Below the pieces are notes generated by a model. That model worked only from the letters and a program-made list of their open reading frames with translations. It was not told the origin of the DNA and did no database searches. Shown piece after piece: positions 55,630 to 62,952 of a stretch of DNA of 64,000 bases. A program made the position numbers and the translations under genes. Each line of letters begins with the position of its first letter. Position 1 is the stretch's first letter. This stretch comes from Clostridium sp. CX1 (GTDB lineage Bacteria > Bacillota > Clostridia > Clostridiales > Clostridiaceae), in assembly GCF_025398335.1 (NCBI RefSeq), contig NZ_JAODOO010000006.1, forward strand, positions 62,001 through 126,000, in the 5' to 3' direction.

Positions 55630-55668
55630 ATTAATGCATAAATTGAAAAAGGCCAATTGTAGTGTTAA

Positions 55669-56211
55669 CTAAATACTCCTTTTATGAATAAATATCCCTA
55701 TAACATTTCTTGATAATTCTTTTGATGTTATATGTATAATCAATTCTTCAATTGCAGATAAAGTTGCTACTGTACAAATCAAGCACCATAAAATACTTAT
55801 ATCAACTGTATTATATAAATACGGATAGCAAAATAAAAGAAAGCCTGTTGCTTTATTTGCATATGTATGAAGAATAGCCAATGTATGGTATTTGCAATAT
55901 GCTACCAACAATGAAACAATTCTCACAAAAGCAATTAGTATTATCCATATGAATATTCTCATTGGAACAAATATTGTAGGCAAAATAGCAACAATCACAG
56001 CACCCATAAAAACAATATCAGCAATACTATCAAGTATAGCCCCTAGGCCGCTTGCTGAATTAGTCTTTCTTGCAATATATCCATCAATAATATCGCTAAA
56101 TCCACATATGGAATATACAATGAAAAACAAAAGGTTGAAGGGTTTTAAAAATAGAAGAATTAGAGATAATAAAATTCTTAATATGGATATAATATTCGGT
56201 ATACTTTTCAT
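55669..56211 (-). CDS. CDP-alcohol phosphatidyltransferase family protein
   Basis: Membrane enzyme of phospholipid head-group transfer, 180 residues, about five transmembrane segments. The full catalytic motif D-x2-DG-x2-AR-x8-G-x3-D-x3-D is present in SDIIDGYIARKTN and GLGAILDSIAD (about residues 39-65). The product cannot be determined; it resembles short PgsA-like proteins, but the genome's true pgsA may be elsewhere. It is a single gene with GAGG before the ATG at 56211. Confidence 0.9.
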   Translation of the reverse strand: MKSIPNIISILRILLSLILLFLKPFNLLFFIVYSICGFSDIIDGYIARKTNSASGLGAILDSIADIVFMGAVIVAILPTIFVPMRIFIWIILIAFVRIVSLLVAYCKYHTLAILHTYANKATGFLLFCYPYLYNTVDISILWCLICTVATLSAIEELIIHITSKELSRNVIGIFIHKRSI

Positions 56212-56539
56212 TCTACTGCCTCACTATACATAAATATTACTATTAAGTATCACTGTATATAAATATTATACTGTAATTATACTTATTCACAAAACTTACA
56301 TATCTGTTTTTCTCTTCCACTGAACTTTCCATTTTCAATAACAAAAATAGAATTGCACTGAGATCATACTTCTCTCTTAGTAAAGGGAGCTTCCTTAAAT
56401 CCGTTATTAAGATCCCTTGAAATAGAGTTTAAAAGCATTATTTCATCAATATAATTAAATAGTAAAACATTCTATATTAAGACTGATTCTATCAGCATAT
56501 TTATATAATAGTAACTTTAAATTATGGAGGTAATTTCTA
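56212..56539. other. Intergenic region, little visible
   Basis: 328 bp between divergent genes. I see no coding frame. TATAAT at 56504-56509 with a poor -35 could serve the gene at 56540, and CTGAT-TCT-ATCAG (56483-56495) is a short dyad just upstream of it. Confidence 0.35.
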
Positions 56540-57619
56540 ATGAATTTTTTTAAACATCAAAAGTATAATTATCTTGTACTTTTAATGATAGTTCTTGCTC
56601 TTTTTTCTACTTACACTCCTCTGTCAAGTAGATATATCTTTGAAAATGTACATACTGTAAAAGAAGACTTATCTGTTCAATTTAATTCTGGACTGCTAAT
56701 AGGATTTAGAAACGACCTAGATAAAACTACTACCTATAGAACCCTCTGGATTGCACCGGACAAAGATAATAACTTGAAAGTTTTAAAAGAATTAAATTAT
56801 ATACTTGTACCTCATAGAGATAACTTCTGGCAGATAGAACCTCTTCGCTACAGCTTTACAAATACAGGAGATTGGATTGAGTATCCAGTAGCTCATGCTG
56901 TAGGAGACAGCTACACCCCTGAGACCTTCGAGTATAAATATAATACATATAATTGCAAACTAAACTTCGTAGATAGAAATCATGTTTCTATAAGCACTTA
57001 TACTAAATACCATCCTACTAAAGAAAAATCCTATGCTAGAGAAGATTGTGCAGTGGTTGAACTTGAAAAGTTGACACACTATAGAAATACAGAAGACAAG
57101 TTAACCATGGTAGACGTGTTTAAAGAGAATGCTCTCTCTACTATTAATAAGATTAGTAAAACAAAGATAACCTTAGGAGAATCTGCCGATACTCACAACA
57201 TTAATACCACTACTGGAGATAGCTGGACTATAAGTAGAGTTGATGGAAAATGGATTCCCCAAATAGCAAAGACCTTTAAGTACGCATCTAAAAATAGTAA
57301 CTATACACTATATAATACCACTCTCCAGCTTCCTCAGAGTATAGTTTCCTACAACGATCTATGTACTGATTTTAACTTGATAAAGGAAATAATTCCTGAC
57401 GCTAAAGATGCTATCTCTTCACCAGATAAAGATATATTAGGTGTTTTTACCGACAATAAGCTTACCTTATATGCTTACTCTAAAGGTACTATAGGAAAAG
57501 CTGCCTTAGAAATTCAGCTGAATGAAAATGAAACCATGATTATGAATCAATGGACAAGCGGCAATTCTGTAGAACAGTGGACTGATGCCTTTAACAAGTC
57601 CTTGCCTGTAATCGACTAA
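56540..57619 (+). CDS. Exported protein of unknown function
   Basis: 359 residues beginning with a signal peptide or membrane anchor (KYNYLVLLMIVLALFSTYT). The rest is polar and apparently extracytoplasmic, with many aromatic and Tyr/Asn-rich strands (FWQIEPLRYSFTNTGDWIEY, DSWTISRVDGKWIPQIAKTF). No catalytic motif or family is recognised. The ATG at 56540 has GGAGG 9 nt upstream. It is monocistronic and is followed by the structured region at 57640. Confidence 0.8.
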   Translation: MNFFKHQKYNYLVLLMIVLALFSTYTPLSSRYIFENVHTVKEDLSVQFNSGLLIGFRNDLDKTTTYRTLWIAPDKDNNLKVLKELNYILVPHRDNFWQIEPLRYSFTNTGDWIEYPVAHAVGDSYTPETFEYKYNTYNCKLNFVDRNHVSISTYTKYHPTKEKSYAREDCAVVELEKLTHYRNTEDKLTMVDVFKENALSTINKISKTKITLGESADTHNINTTTGDSWTISRVDGKWIPQIAKTFKYASKNSNYTLYNTTLQLPQSIVSYNDLCTDFNLIKEIIPDAKDAISSPDKDILGVFTDNKLTLYAYSKGTIGKAALEIQLNENETMIMNQWTSGNSVEQWTDAFNKSLPVID

Positions 57620-57639
57620 ATATAAGTGTGATGTGACAA

Positions 57640-57765
57640 AAAGAAGAGCTTAGAAATTAGACTTAGTGGCCTGTGTCTGTAGGCAGATATGTAGCACTCT
57701 GTTAGTCCACACATAGGCTACAAAGTTTTAATTTTTATTCTAAGTTGCTTTTTATTGTAGCATAA
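57640..57765 (+). ncRNA. Structured RNA or large terminator candidate
   Basis: A long-range fold: outer arm GCTTAGAA-TTA (near 57648-57660) with TAA-TTCTAAGTTGC (57735-57755), and inner arm GTGGCCT-GTGT with ACAC-AT-AGGCTAC. The end is CTTTTTATT, as in a terminator. At about 110 nt it is larger than usual terminators; no known RNA family is recognised. Confidence 0.4.
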
Positions 57766-58095
57766 ATATTAGATATATGTGATTATATAAAGGACTGGTA
57801 AGTCCTTATGCCGTAAGGCTTTTAGTAGATCCTTTTGAAAATTCTCCACTGTATAAACGATTTTATTATATTAACTTATTATCATTCCTAGAGATATTAT
57901 ATTCTTATAATATAAGGCTATAACCCTTATACTGTAATACTTTCAATAGCTTTTATTTGGTTTTAATAAATAAGCTATATTTATTCATGCTACGCATTTT
58001 TATTTCTCAAGCTTGCTCATTAATGTATTTCATTATAGTACCTATACTTTATCTTACTAGTTATGCCCCCACATAAACTCTTATTTGTGATAAAA

Positions 58096-58340
58096 ACTTT
58101 TGAAGCACTAAAAACAGGTGTGTAGGTAGAGGTATACTGCGTAGAAAGCTTCGAATGAGGGTTAGAAGGTCTTATGCTTGCGATTTTGAAAATGTTAACG
58201 AAAACTCAGCTTTCGTAGAAAGCATTGAGTTTGAGTTCATTTTCAAAGTTGAGCCAGCATTAGACCTTCTTCTCGAAATGAGGGCTTTCAAGCAGTATAT
58301 CTCAACTTAACACACCGGTGTTCAGTGCTCCAAACTTTTG
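58096..58340. repeat. 245-bp near-palindromic element
   Basis: Almost symmetric about 58216. Paired blocks from outside in: ACTTTTGAAGCACT with AGTGCTCCAAACTTTTG; GGTGTGT with ACACACC; GAGGTATACTGC with GCAGTATATCTC; GAAAGC with GCTTTC; GAAGGTCTTATGCT with AGCATTAGACCTTC; TTTGAAAATG with CATTTTCAAA; and an apical AACTCA-GCTTTC-GTA-GAAAGC-TGAGTT. No open frame. It is either a MITE-like insertion or a long hairpin RNA. Confidence 0.65.
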
Positions 58341-58365
58341 TTACGCAATAAGATGCTTAAGTTCA

Positions 58366-59223
58366 CTACCAATCCCCGGAAGAGCCTCCTCCTCCTGAAG
58401 TTCCGCCACCGAAGCCGCCACCTCCAGAACCGCCTCCGAAACCACCAGAGCCTCCACCAAAACCACCACCTCCTCCTCTAGGGCCACCGCCCCAAAAGGA
58501 GTTCCAAAACATTCCGTAGAGTAAGAATCTTATTATCCTAGCCCTATTGAAAACAACGTCTAGAAAAACAAGCCCTAAAATGATATAAATGAAACTAGGA
58601 TTTCCACTTCTAACCTGATTTACATTTTGTGATTCTGGTAGTTGTATTTTATTTTCTAAGGTTATGTTGTTTTCTTTAGCTATATCTGCTGCAAAAGTAG
58701 AATATACATTTTTTAAACCTTCTCCGTACTTTCCTTCTCTGAATAATGGCTTGGCAACATTATCCATAACCCTTGCAGAATATATATCTGTAATAAAGCC
58801 TTCTAATCCTCTTCCCAACTCTATTCTCCATTTTCTGTCCTGCATTGATAGGAGTATTAGAAGTCCGTTGTCTTTATCCTTCTGACCAATTCCCCAAGAC
58901 CTAAATAGTTTATTAGCATAGGATTCTATGTCGCTTCCCTCTAGAGAGTTTATTACTACTACTGTCATTTGTGCACCGGTTTTTTCCTCCAATTCTCTAC
59001 CAATAGATACAATATAATTCTTTGTATTCTCATCTATAACTGCTGCATAATCATTTACATATTTTAAACTAGTCCATTCAGGTATGTTTGAAGCACCTTT
59101 AACTACGCAGGTTAAGGGAAAGATTAATAATAAGGTTAAAATTATAATATTTATAAATAGCTTATTTAAACATAAGCTATTTATAAGTCTATTATGTTTT
59201 TTAAATCTATTCATAATCCCCAT
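58366..59223 (-). CDS. TPM-domain membrane protein with Gly-rich tail
   Basis: 285 residues: an N-terminal signal or anchor segment (about 20-42), an extracytoplasmic TPM domain (about 50-180, with NDYAAVIDENTKNYI, TGAQMTVVVINSL, YANKLFRSWGIGQKDKDNGLLIL and GRGLEGFITDIYSARVM), a transmembrane helix (about 210-235) and a 45-residue Gly/Ser tail ending SGGGGSSGDW. TPM proteins have been tied to membrane-protein quality control and phosphatase activity; the role here is unknown. It follows lemA, a common pairing. Confidence 0.88.
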   Translation of the reverse strand: MGIMNRFKKHNRLINSLCLNKLFINIIILTLLLIFPLTCVVKGASNIPEWTSLKYVNDYAAVIDENTKNYIVSIGRELEEKTGAQMTVVVINSLEGSDIESYANKLFRSWGIGQKDKDNGLLILLSMQDRKWRIELGRGLEGFITDIYSARVMDNVAKPLFREGKYGEGLKNVYSTFAADIAKENNITLENKIQLPESQNVNQVRSGNPSFIYIILGLVFLDVVFNRARIIRFLLYGMFWNSFWGGGPRGGGGGFGGGSGGFGGGSGGGGFGGGTSGGGGSSGDW

Positions 59224-59260
59224 TTAACCTATTTACCAGACTTATAAATGTTAATTAATA

Positions 59261-59830
59261 TCATTTAGTGAAATCTACCTTCGGAACTTCTTGAGCTCCT
59301 TCACTTGCTTTATAGTAAGGTTTTCCTTCAAATCCAAACGCACCTGAAATTAAAGAGTTAGGAAATCTTCTTATTTTAGTATTATATTCTGTAACAGCTT
59401 TGTTATAATCCTGTCTTCCAATGGCAATCCTGTTCTCTGTGCCTTCCAAAGCAACCTGCAAATCTCTAAAGTTTTGATTAGATTTTAGATCTGGATACCT
59501 TTCAACCACTACTAAAAGTCTGCTAAGAGCTGATGAAAGTTCTGCATCGGCATTTGCCCTATCCGGTACTGTTTGTGCTCCTGCAAGTTTTGCTCTGGCA
59601 TTTGCAATATCAGTGAATATTTTTTCTTCCTGAGCAGCATACCCTTTAACCGTTTGAACTAAGTTAGGAATTAAGTCTGATCTTCTCTGAAGTTGAGTAT
59701 CTACATTAGAAGATGCTGCTTCTACTCTTTGTTCTAGCGTTACCATAGAGTTATAACTTCCTACCATTGGAAAAACTAATACTATAATTACTCCTAGTAT
59801 AATCAATGCTGTTTTTAATCCCTTTTTCAC
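59261..59830 (-). CDS. lemA: LemA family protein
   Basis: 189 residues with one N-terminal membrane helix (ALIILGVIIVLVFPMVGSY) and a coiled, helical domain outside. Family marks are NSMVTLEQRVEAASSNVDTQLQRRSDLIPNLV, YPDLKSNQNFRDLQVALEGTENRIAIGRQDYN and FPNSLISGAFGFEGKPYY. The function is poorly known. The start is GTG 59830, after GGTGA. The lemA-TPM operon layout is widespread in bacteria. Confidence 0.95.
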   Translation of the reverse strand: MKKGLKTALIILGVIIVLVFPMVGSYNSMVTLEQRVEAASSNVDTQLQRRSDLIPNLVQTVKGYAAQEEKIFTDIANARAKLAGAQTVPDRANADAELSSALSRLLVVVERYPDLKSNQNFRDLQVALEGTENRIAIGRQDYNKAVTEYNTKIRRFPNSLISGAFGFEGKPYYKASEGAQEVPKVDFTK

Positions 59831-59940
59831 ATTGTCACCATCCTTTTAAATATTGCTAGTATACTTATTTTTAGGATTTTGAAAATAAATATACTTAATT
59901 AGTTATTTGCTTAGCCTTACATGGTTATACTTGTAAACTT

Positions 59941-59981
59941 AATAATAAAGGCCGTTCTTCTTAATTCAGAAAAACAGCCTT
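59941..59981 (-). terminator. Terminator of the M20 amidohydrolase gene
   Basis: AAGGC-x-GTT (59948-59956) and AAC-x-GCCTT (59973-59981) form an imperfect stem, with inner TTCTT/AAGAA-type pairing. T-rich on the minus strand. Confidence 0.55.
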
Positions 59982-60067
59982 ACTCTAGTGCAAATTTTAA
60001 CTTATAATCTATATATTTATATTAGCAATCAAGGAAATTATGTAAGCAATTTTATGGTAAATTATGA

Positions 60068-61231
60068 TTACTTAAAGTTTAAAAAATCCACTGCAAATTG
60101 AGCATATAAAGCAGCTCCCATATGTAATGCATTCTCGTCTATCATGAATTTATCACTATGATTTGGGTATATTCCTAGTTTTTCATTTCCTCCACCTAAA
60201 AATACAAAGGTTCCAGGAACCTCATTCATATAAAAAGTAAAATCTTCTCCTACCATTATTTTTTCCATTGGAATTAAAGAGTCCTCTCCATAGAGCTTTT
60301 TAGCAGAAGAAACTGCTAAATCTGTTAACTGATCTTCATTTATAACCGGCGCTGGGCAATAGTTGTATTCTAAGATACCCTCCGCTCCATAAGTTTTGGC
60401 GGTACTTTCTATAACATCTCTCATTTTCTTTTCAAGAGAGTTTCTTACCTCTTTAGAAAAAGCTCTTGTTGTACCTTCCATAACTACTTCGTTAGCTATT
60501 ATGTTAAATCTGTCTCCACCATTTATTGTTCCAACAGTTATAACTACAGGCTCTAAAGGGTTTATATTTCTACTTACTATACTCTGTAAATTCATTACTA
60601 CCGCTGATGCAACTAGAACTGCATCTATTCCTAAGTTAGGCGTTGATCCGTGACTAGCCTTTCCTTTTATAATTATTTTAAAAGTATCTGCTGAAGCCAT
60701 CCTTGGACCCTTTTCTATATTAAATTTTGAACTTTGTAGATTCCCCCATATATGCATGCCAAATATACCATCTACTCCATCTAAAACCTTATCTTCTTCT
60801 ATTATTACCTTAGCTCCTATACAGCTTTCTTCCGCAGGTTGAAATATAAATTTTACATCCCCTCTTAACTCTTCTCTTATATTAGATAAAATTTTAGCAG
60901 CTCCAAGCAGCATAGCAGCATGACAATCATGTCCGCAGGCATGCATGTATTGATTTTTTGATTTAAATGATAAGTTTGTATTTTCCTTTATGGATAGTGC
61001 ATCTATATCCGCTCTTAAGGCTATCGCTTGACCCTTCTTTTTACCTTTAAGTATCCCCACCACTCCTGTTCTTCTAAGCCTTTTAGTTTCTATTCCTAGA
61101 GAATTTAGTTCCCTTTCAATTACCTCTGTAGTTCTGTATTCTTCCCAAGATGGTTCAGGGTTTTGATGAAAATCTCTCCTCATATTTATTATGTATTCTT
61201 CATATTCTTTTGCTAGTTTTTTTATATCCAT
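60068..61231 (-). CDS. M20 family amidohydrolase
   Basis: 387-residue zinc peptidase/amidohydrolase (M20D, hippurate- or N-acyl-amino-acid-hydrolase type). Metal and catalytic residues lie in ALRADIDAL, YMHACGHDCHAAM, FIFQPAEESCIGA (catalytic Glu) and GMHIWG; the dimerisation domain has KGKASHGSTP; the last ligand His is in YPNHSDKF. The substrate is not resolvable from sequence; related enzymes remove acyl groups from amino acids. GAGGCGG precedes the ATG at 61231. Monocistronic. Confidence 0.92.
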   Translation of the reverse strand: MDIKKLAKEYEEYIINMRRDFHQNPEPSWEEYRTTEVIERELNSLGIETKRLRRTGVVGILKGKKKGQAIALRADIDALSIKENTNLSFKSKNQYMHACGHDCHAAMLLGAAKILSNIREELRGDVKFIFQPAEESCIGAKVIIEEDKVLDGVDGIFGMHIWGNLQSSKFNIEKGPRMASADTFKIIIKGKASHGSTPNLGIDAVLVASAVVMNLQSIVSRNINPLEPVVITVGTINGGDRFNIIANEVVMEGTTRAFSKEVRNSLEKKMRDVIESTAKTYGAEGILEYNYCPAPVINEDQLTDLAVSSAKKLYGEDSLIPMEKIMVGEDFTFYMNEVPGTFVFLGGGNEKLGIYPNHSDKFMIDENALHMGAALYAQFAVDFLNFK

Positions 61232-61410
61232 CCTTACCGCCTCTTTCCCTATGTAAAATTCTTATTATAGATAATATCATAACTGTAAAGTATATTCACT
61301 TAGTTATTCAAACTACTACTATAAATTTTTCTTCTGTATCTCACATCTCTTTTCATAAATGATTTAGCAAAAATAATAGACTTAATTAATCCAGATTTTT
61401 ACATAACTAT

Positions 61411-61463
61411 AGTTGAACTTTCAACCTATTTATGATATTATAAATATAGTTGAAAATTCAACT
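61411..61463. promoter_or_regulatory. Tandem operators and promoter of the marR gene
   Basis: Two copies of a 16-bp dyad: AGTTGAACTTTCAACC (61411-61426, one mismatch pair and a central CT) and the perfect AGTTGAAAATTCAACT (61448-61463). Between and over them is a promoter: TTGAAC (61413-61418), 17 bp, TATTAT (61436-61441). One dyad covers the -35 and the other the start region, ideal for autorepression by the MarR product. Confidence 0.75.
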
Positions 61464-61483
61464 TGTTTTGGGAGGTGATTATA

Positions 61484-61933
61484 ATTAAAAGTCTTGATAG
61501 TAATATTTTAAGGGAAGTAGGCATGCTTTCCCGTTGTATACACTCCATAAGCGATATAAAATTTAAAGAAATAAACTTACAAAAAGGCCAATTTATTTTT
61601 TTAACTAGAATATGTGAAAACCCTGGAATTAACCAAATTGATTTATCTACACTTCTAAAGGTGGATAAGACTACTACAACTAAAGCCATACAAAAACTTA
61701 TTGAGGCGGACTATATAGATAAAAAAAGAGATGATATTGATAAAAGAATGTGGCGACTATATCCAAAAGAAAAAGGACTAGATATATATTCATTTATCAT
61801 TGACGAAGAAAATAGAAACATTAAGGTCTGCTTCCAAAACTTCAGTAAGGAAGAAAAAGAATTAGCCTGTCAACTGGTAAAAAAAATGAGAGAGAATATA
61901 GAAAATGATTGGAAAGAAATAAAAAATTTTTAG
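61484..61933 (+). CDS. MarR-family transcriptional regulator
   Basis: About 149 residues, winged helix-turn-helix dimer. Visible are NLQKGQFIFLTRICENPGINQIDLST (helices 2-3), the recognition helix region LLKVDKTTTTKAIQKLIEADYI and the wing KKRDDIDKRMWRLYPKEKG. The start is unusual: GGAGG (61471-61475) is followed by ATA (61481) and ATT (61484) but no ATG, GTG or TTG at normal spacing; the first in-frame ATG is well inside the N-terminal helix. ATT 61484, 8 nt away, is my choice. It is followed 12 bp later by the GNAT gene, its probable co-transcribed partner. Confidence 0.82.
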   Translation: MKSLDSNILREVGMLSRCIHSISDIKFKEINLQKGQFIFLTRICENPGINQIDLSTLLKVDKTTTTKAIQKLIEADYIDKKRDDIDKRMWRLYPKEKGLDIYSFIIDEENRNIKVCFQNFSKEEKELACQLVKKMRENIENDWKEIKNF

Positions 61934-61945
61934 GGAGGCTGTAAG

Positions 61946-62443
61946 ATGATAAGAAAAGCAGTTATTGAAGATTTAAAAGACATAATGGAAATTATAAGAG
62001 AAACCATTATAGAAATGCATTCTTATAACAATTATCAATGGGATGAAAACTACCCTCAGGAAAAGGATTTTATAAATGATATAAAAAATGATCACTTATT
62101 TGCAGCGGAAAGTAATGGCAAGCTTGTAGGTTTTGTATGCATCAATGAAGTGGAACCATCAGAATATACTGGGTTGGACTGGTGTTTAAAGGAACCTGCT
62201 ATGGTTATTCATAGAATGGCTGTTAACCCTGTCTACAGAAAAAATGGAGTTGGTACCTCGCTAATGGTTTTTGCTGAAAGTTTAGCTTTACAAAATAAAG
62301 TAAGATATTTAAAAACAGATACTAATTCCTTAAATACAAAAATGAATTCCCTTTTCAAGAAATGTGGATATAGCTTTGTTGGAGAAATGAGCTTCCTTGG
62401 AAAAGAATCTCCTTTTTATTGCTACGAGAAAATTTTAAAATAA
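61946..62443 (+). CDS. GNAT-family N-acetyltransferase
   Basis: 165-residue acetyl-CoA-dependent transferase. The fold is seen as IRKAVIEDLKDIMEII, LFAAESNGKLVGFVCINE, then the CoA-binding motif AVNPVYRKNGVGTSLM (R/Q-x-x-G-x-G/A type) and a C-terminal LFKKCGYSFVGEMSF. The acceptor substrate is unknown. GGAGG lies 7 nt before ATG 61946, and the operon with the MarR gene suggests induction by a small molecule that the acetyltransferase may modify (inference). Confidence 0.92.
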   Translation: MIRKAVIEDLKDIMEIIRETIIEMHSYNNYQWDENYPQEKDFINDIKNDHLFAAESNGKLVGFVCINEVEPSEYTGLDWCLKEPAMVIHRMAVNPVYRKNGVGTSLMVFAESLALQNKVRYLKTDTNSLNTKMNSLFKKCGYSFVGEMSFLGKESPFYCYEKILK

Positions 62444-62447
62444 TTAA

Positions 62448-62494
62448 ACTGTACATCTCCAATTTTTAAAAATATGGAAGATGTACAGTAATCC
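62448..62494 (+). terminator. Terminator of the marR-GNAT operon
   Basis: ACTGTACATCT (62448-62458) pairs exactly with AGATGTACAGT (62479-62489), with a further CC/GG inside. It starts 4 bp after the stop. The tail is only weakly T-rich. Confidence 0.7.
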
Positions 62495-62538
62495 TTCTCA
62501 GAAAATAACTAAGCAAAATACTTTCTTGTACTCTTTAT

Positions 62539-62822
62539 TTAGACCTCTATTAATTTTTTTCTATCTATTGCATTAGGGACTTCTTCCAACCATTCATTAT
62601 CAATCATTATATCAATACCATCCTTTGCGTACTTAGCAATTTCCGCTGCCAACCGAGTAAATGTGGCAGAAACATCAGCCCTCATAGACTAGGATCTTTA
62701 ACTTTATTATTAAAATATGATAACAAACATTTTGATGCACTATTATTCATATATGTACTCCAAAGTTCACCTATTTCAGCAGCTGTTAAACTAATGTTTT
62801 CTATATCATGTGATGTATTCAT
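62539..62822 (-). pseudogene. Internally deleted DUF3231 remnant
   Basis: A good GGGAGGTG site precedes ATG 62822. The first frame codes 46 residues (ISLTAAEIGELWSTYMNNSA, LLSYFNNKVKDP) matching the start of DUF3231 proteins and stops at TGA 62682-62684. A second frame (ATG 62685, overlapping as ATGA) codes 48 residues matching the C-terminus (TRLAAEIAKYAKDGIDIMID, NEWLEEVPNAIDRKKL). The central part normally between them is missing. Most likely a deletion pseudogene; two coupled mini-proteins are a remote alternative. Confidence 0.75.
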
Positions 62823-62952
62823 ATGTGCACCTCCCTTTTAATTCTTTATTATAATTCCACATTGCTTAACTAAGTATTCCATTGAAATTTTCAGTATTTT
62901 TTCAAATATATGGTATAATTTAATTAGTATACTTTTACAGGGGGATGAAAAC

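Noticed and set aside
62682-62684. TGA in the DUF3231 frame as a second selenocysteine codon
   Set aside because: The sequence after this TGA does not continue the family in that frame; the C-terminal part resumes one frame over, so it is a deletion junction.
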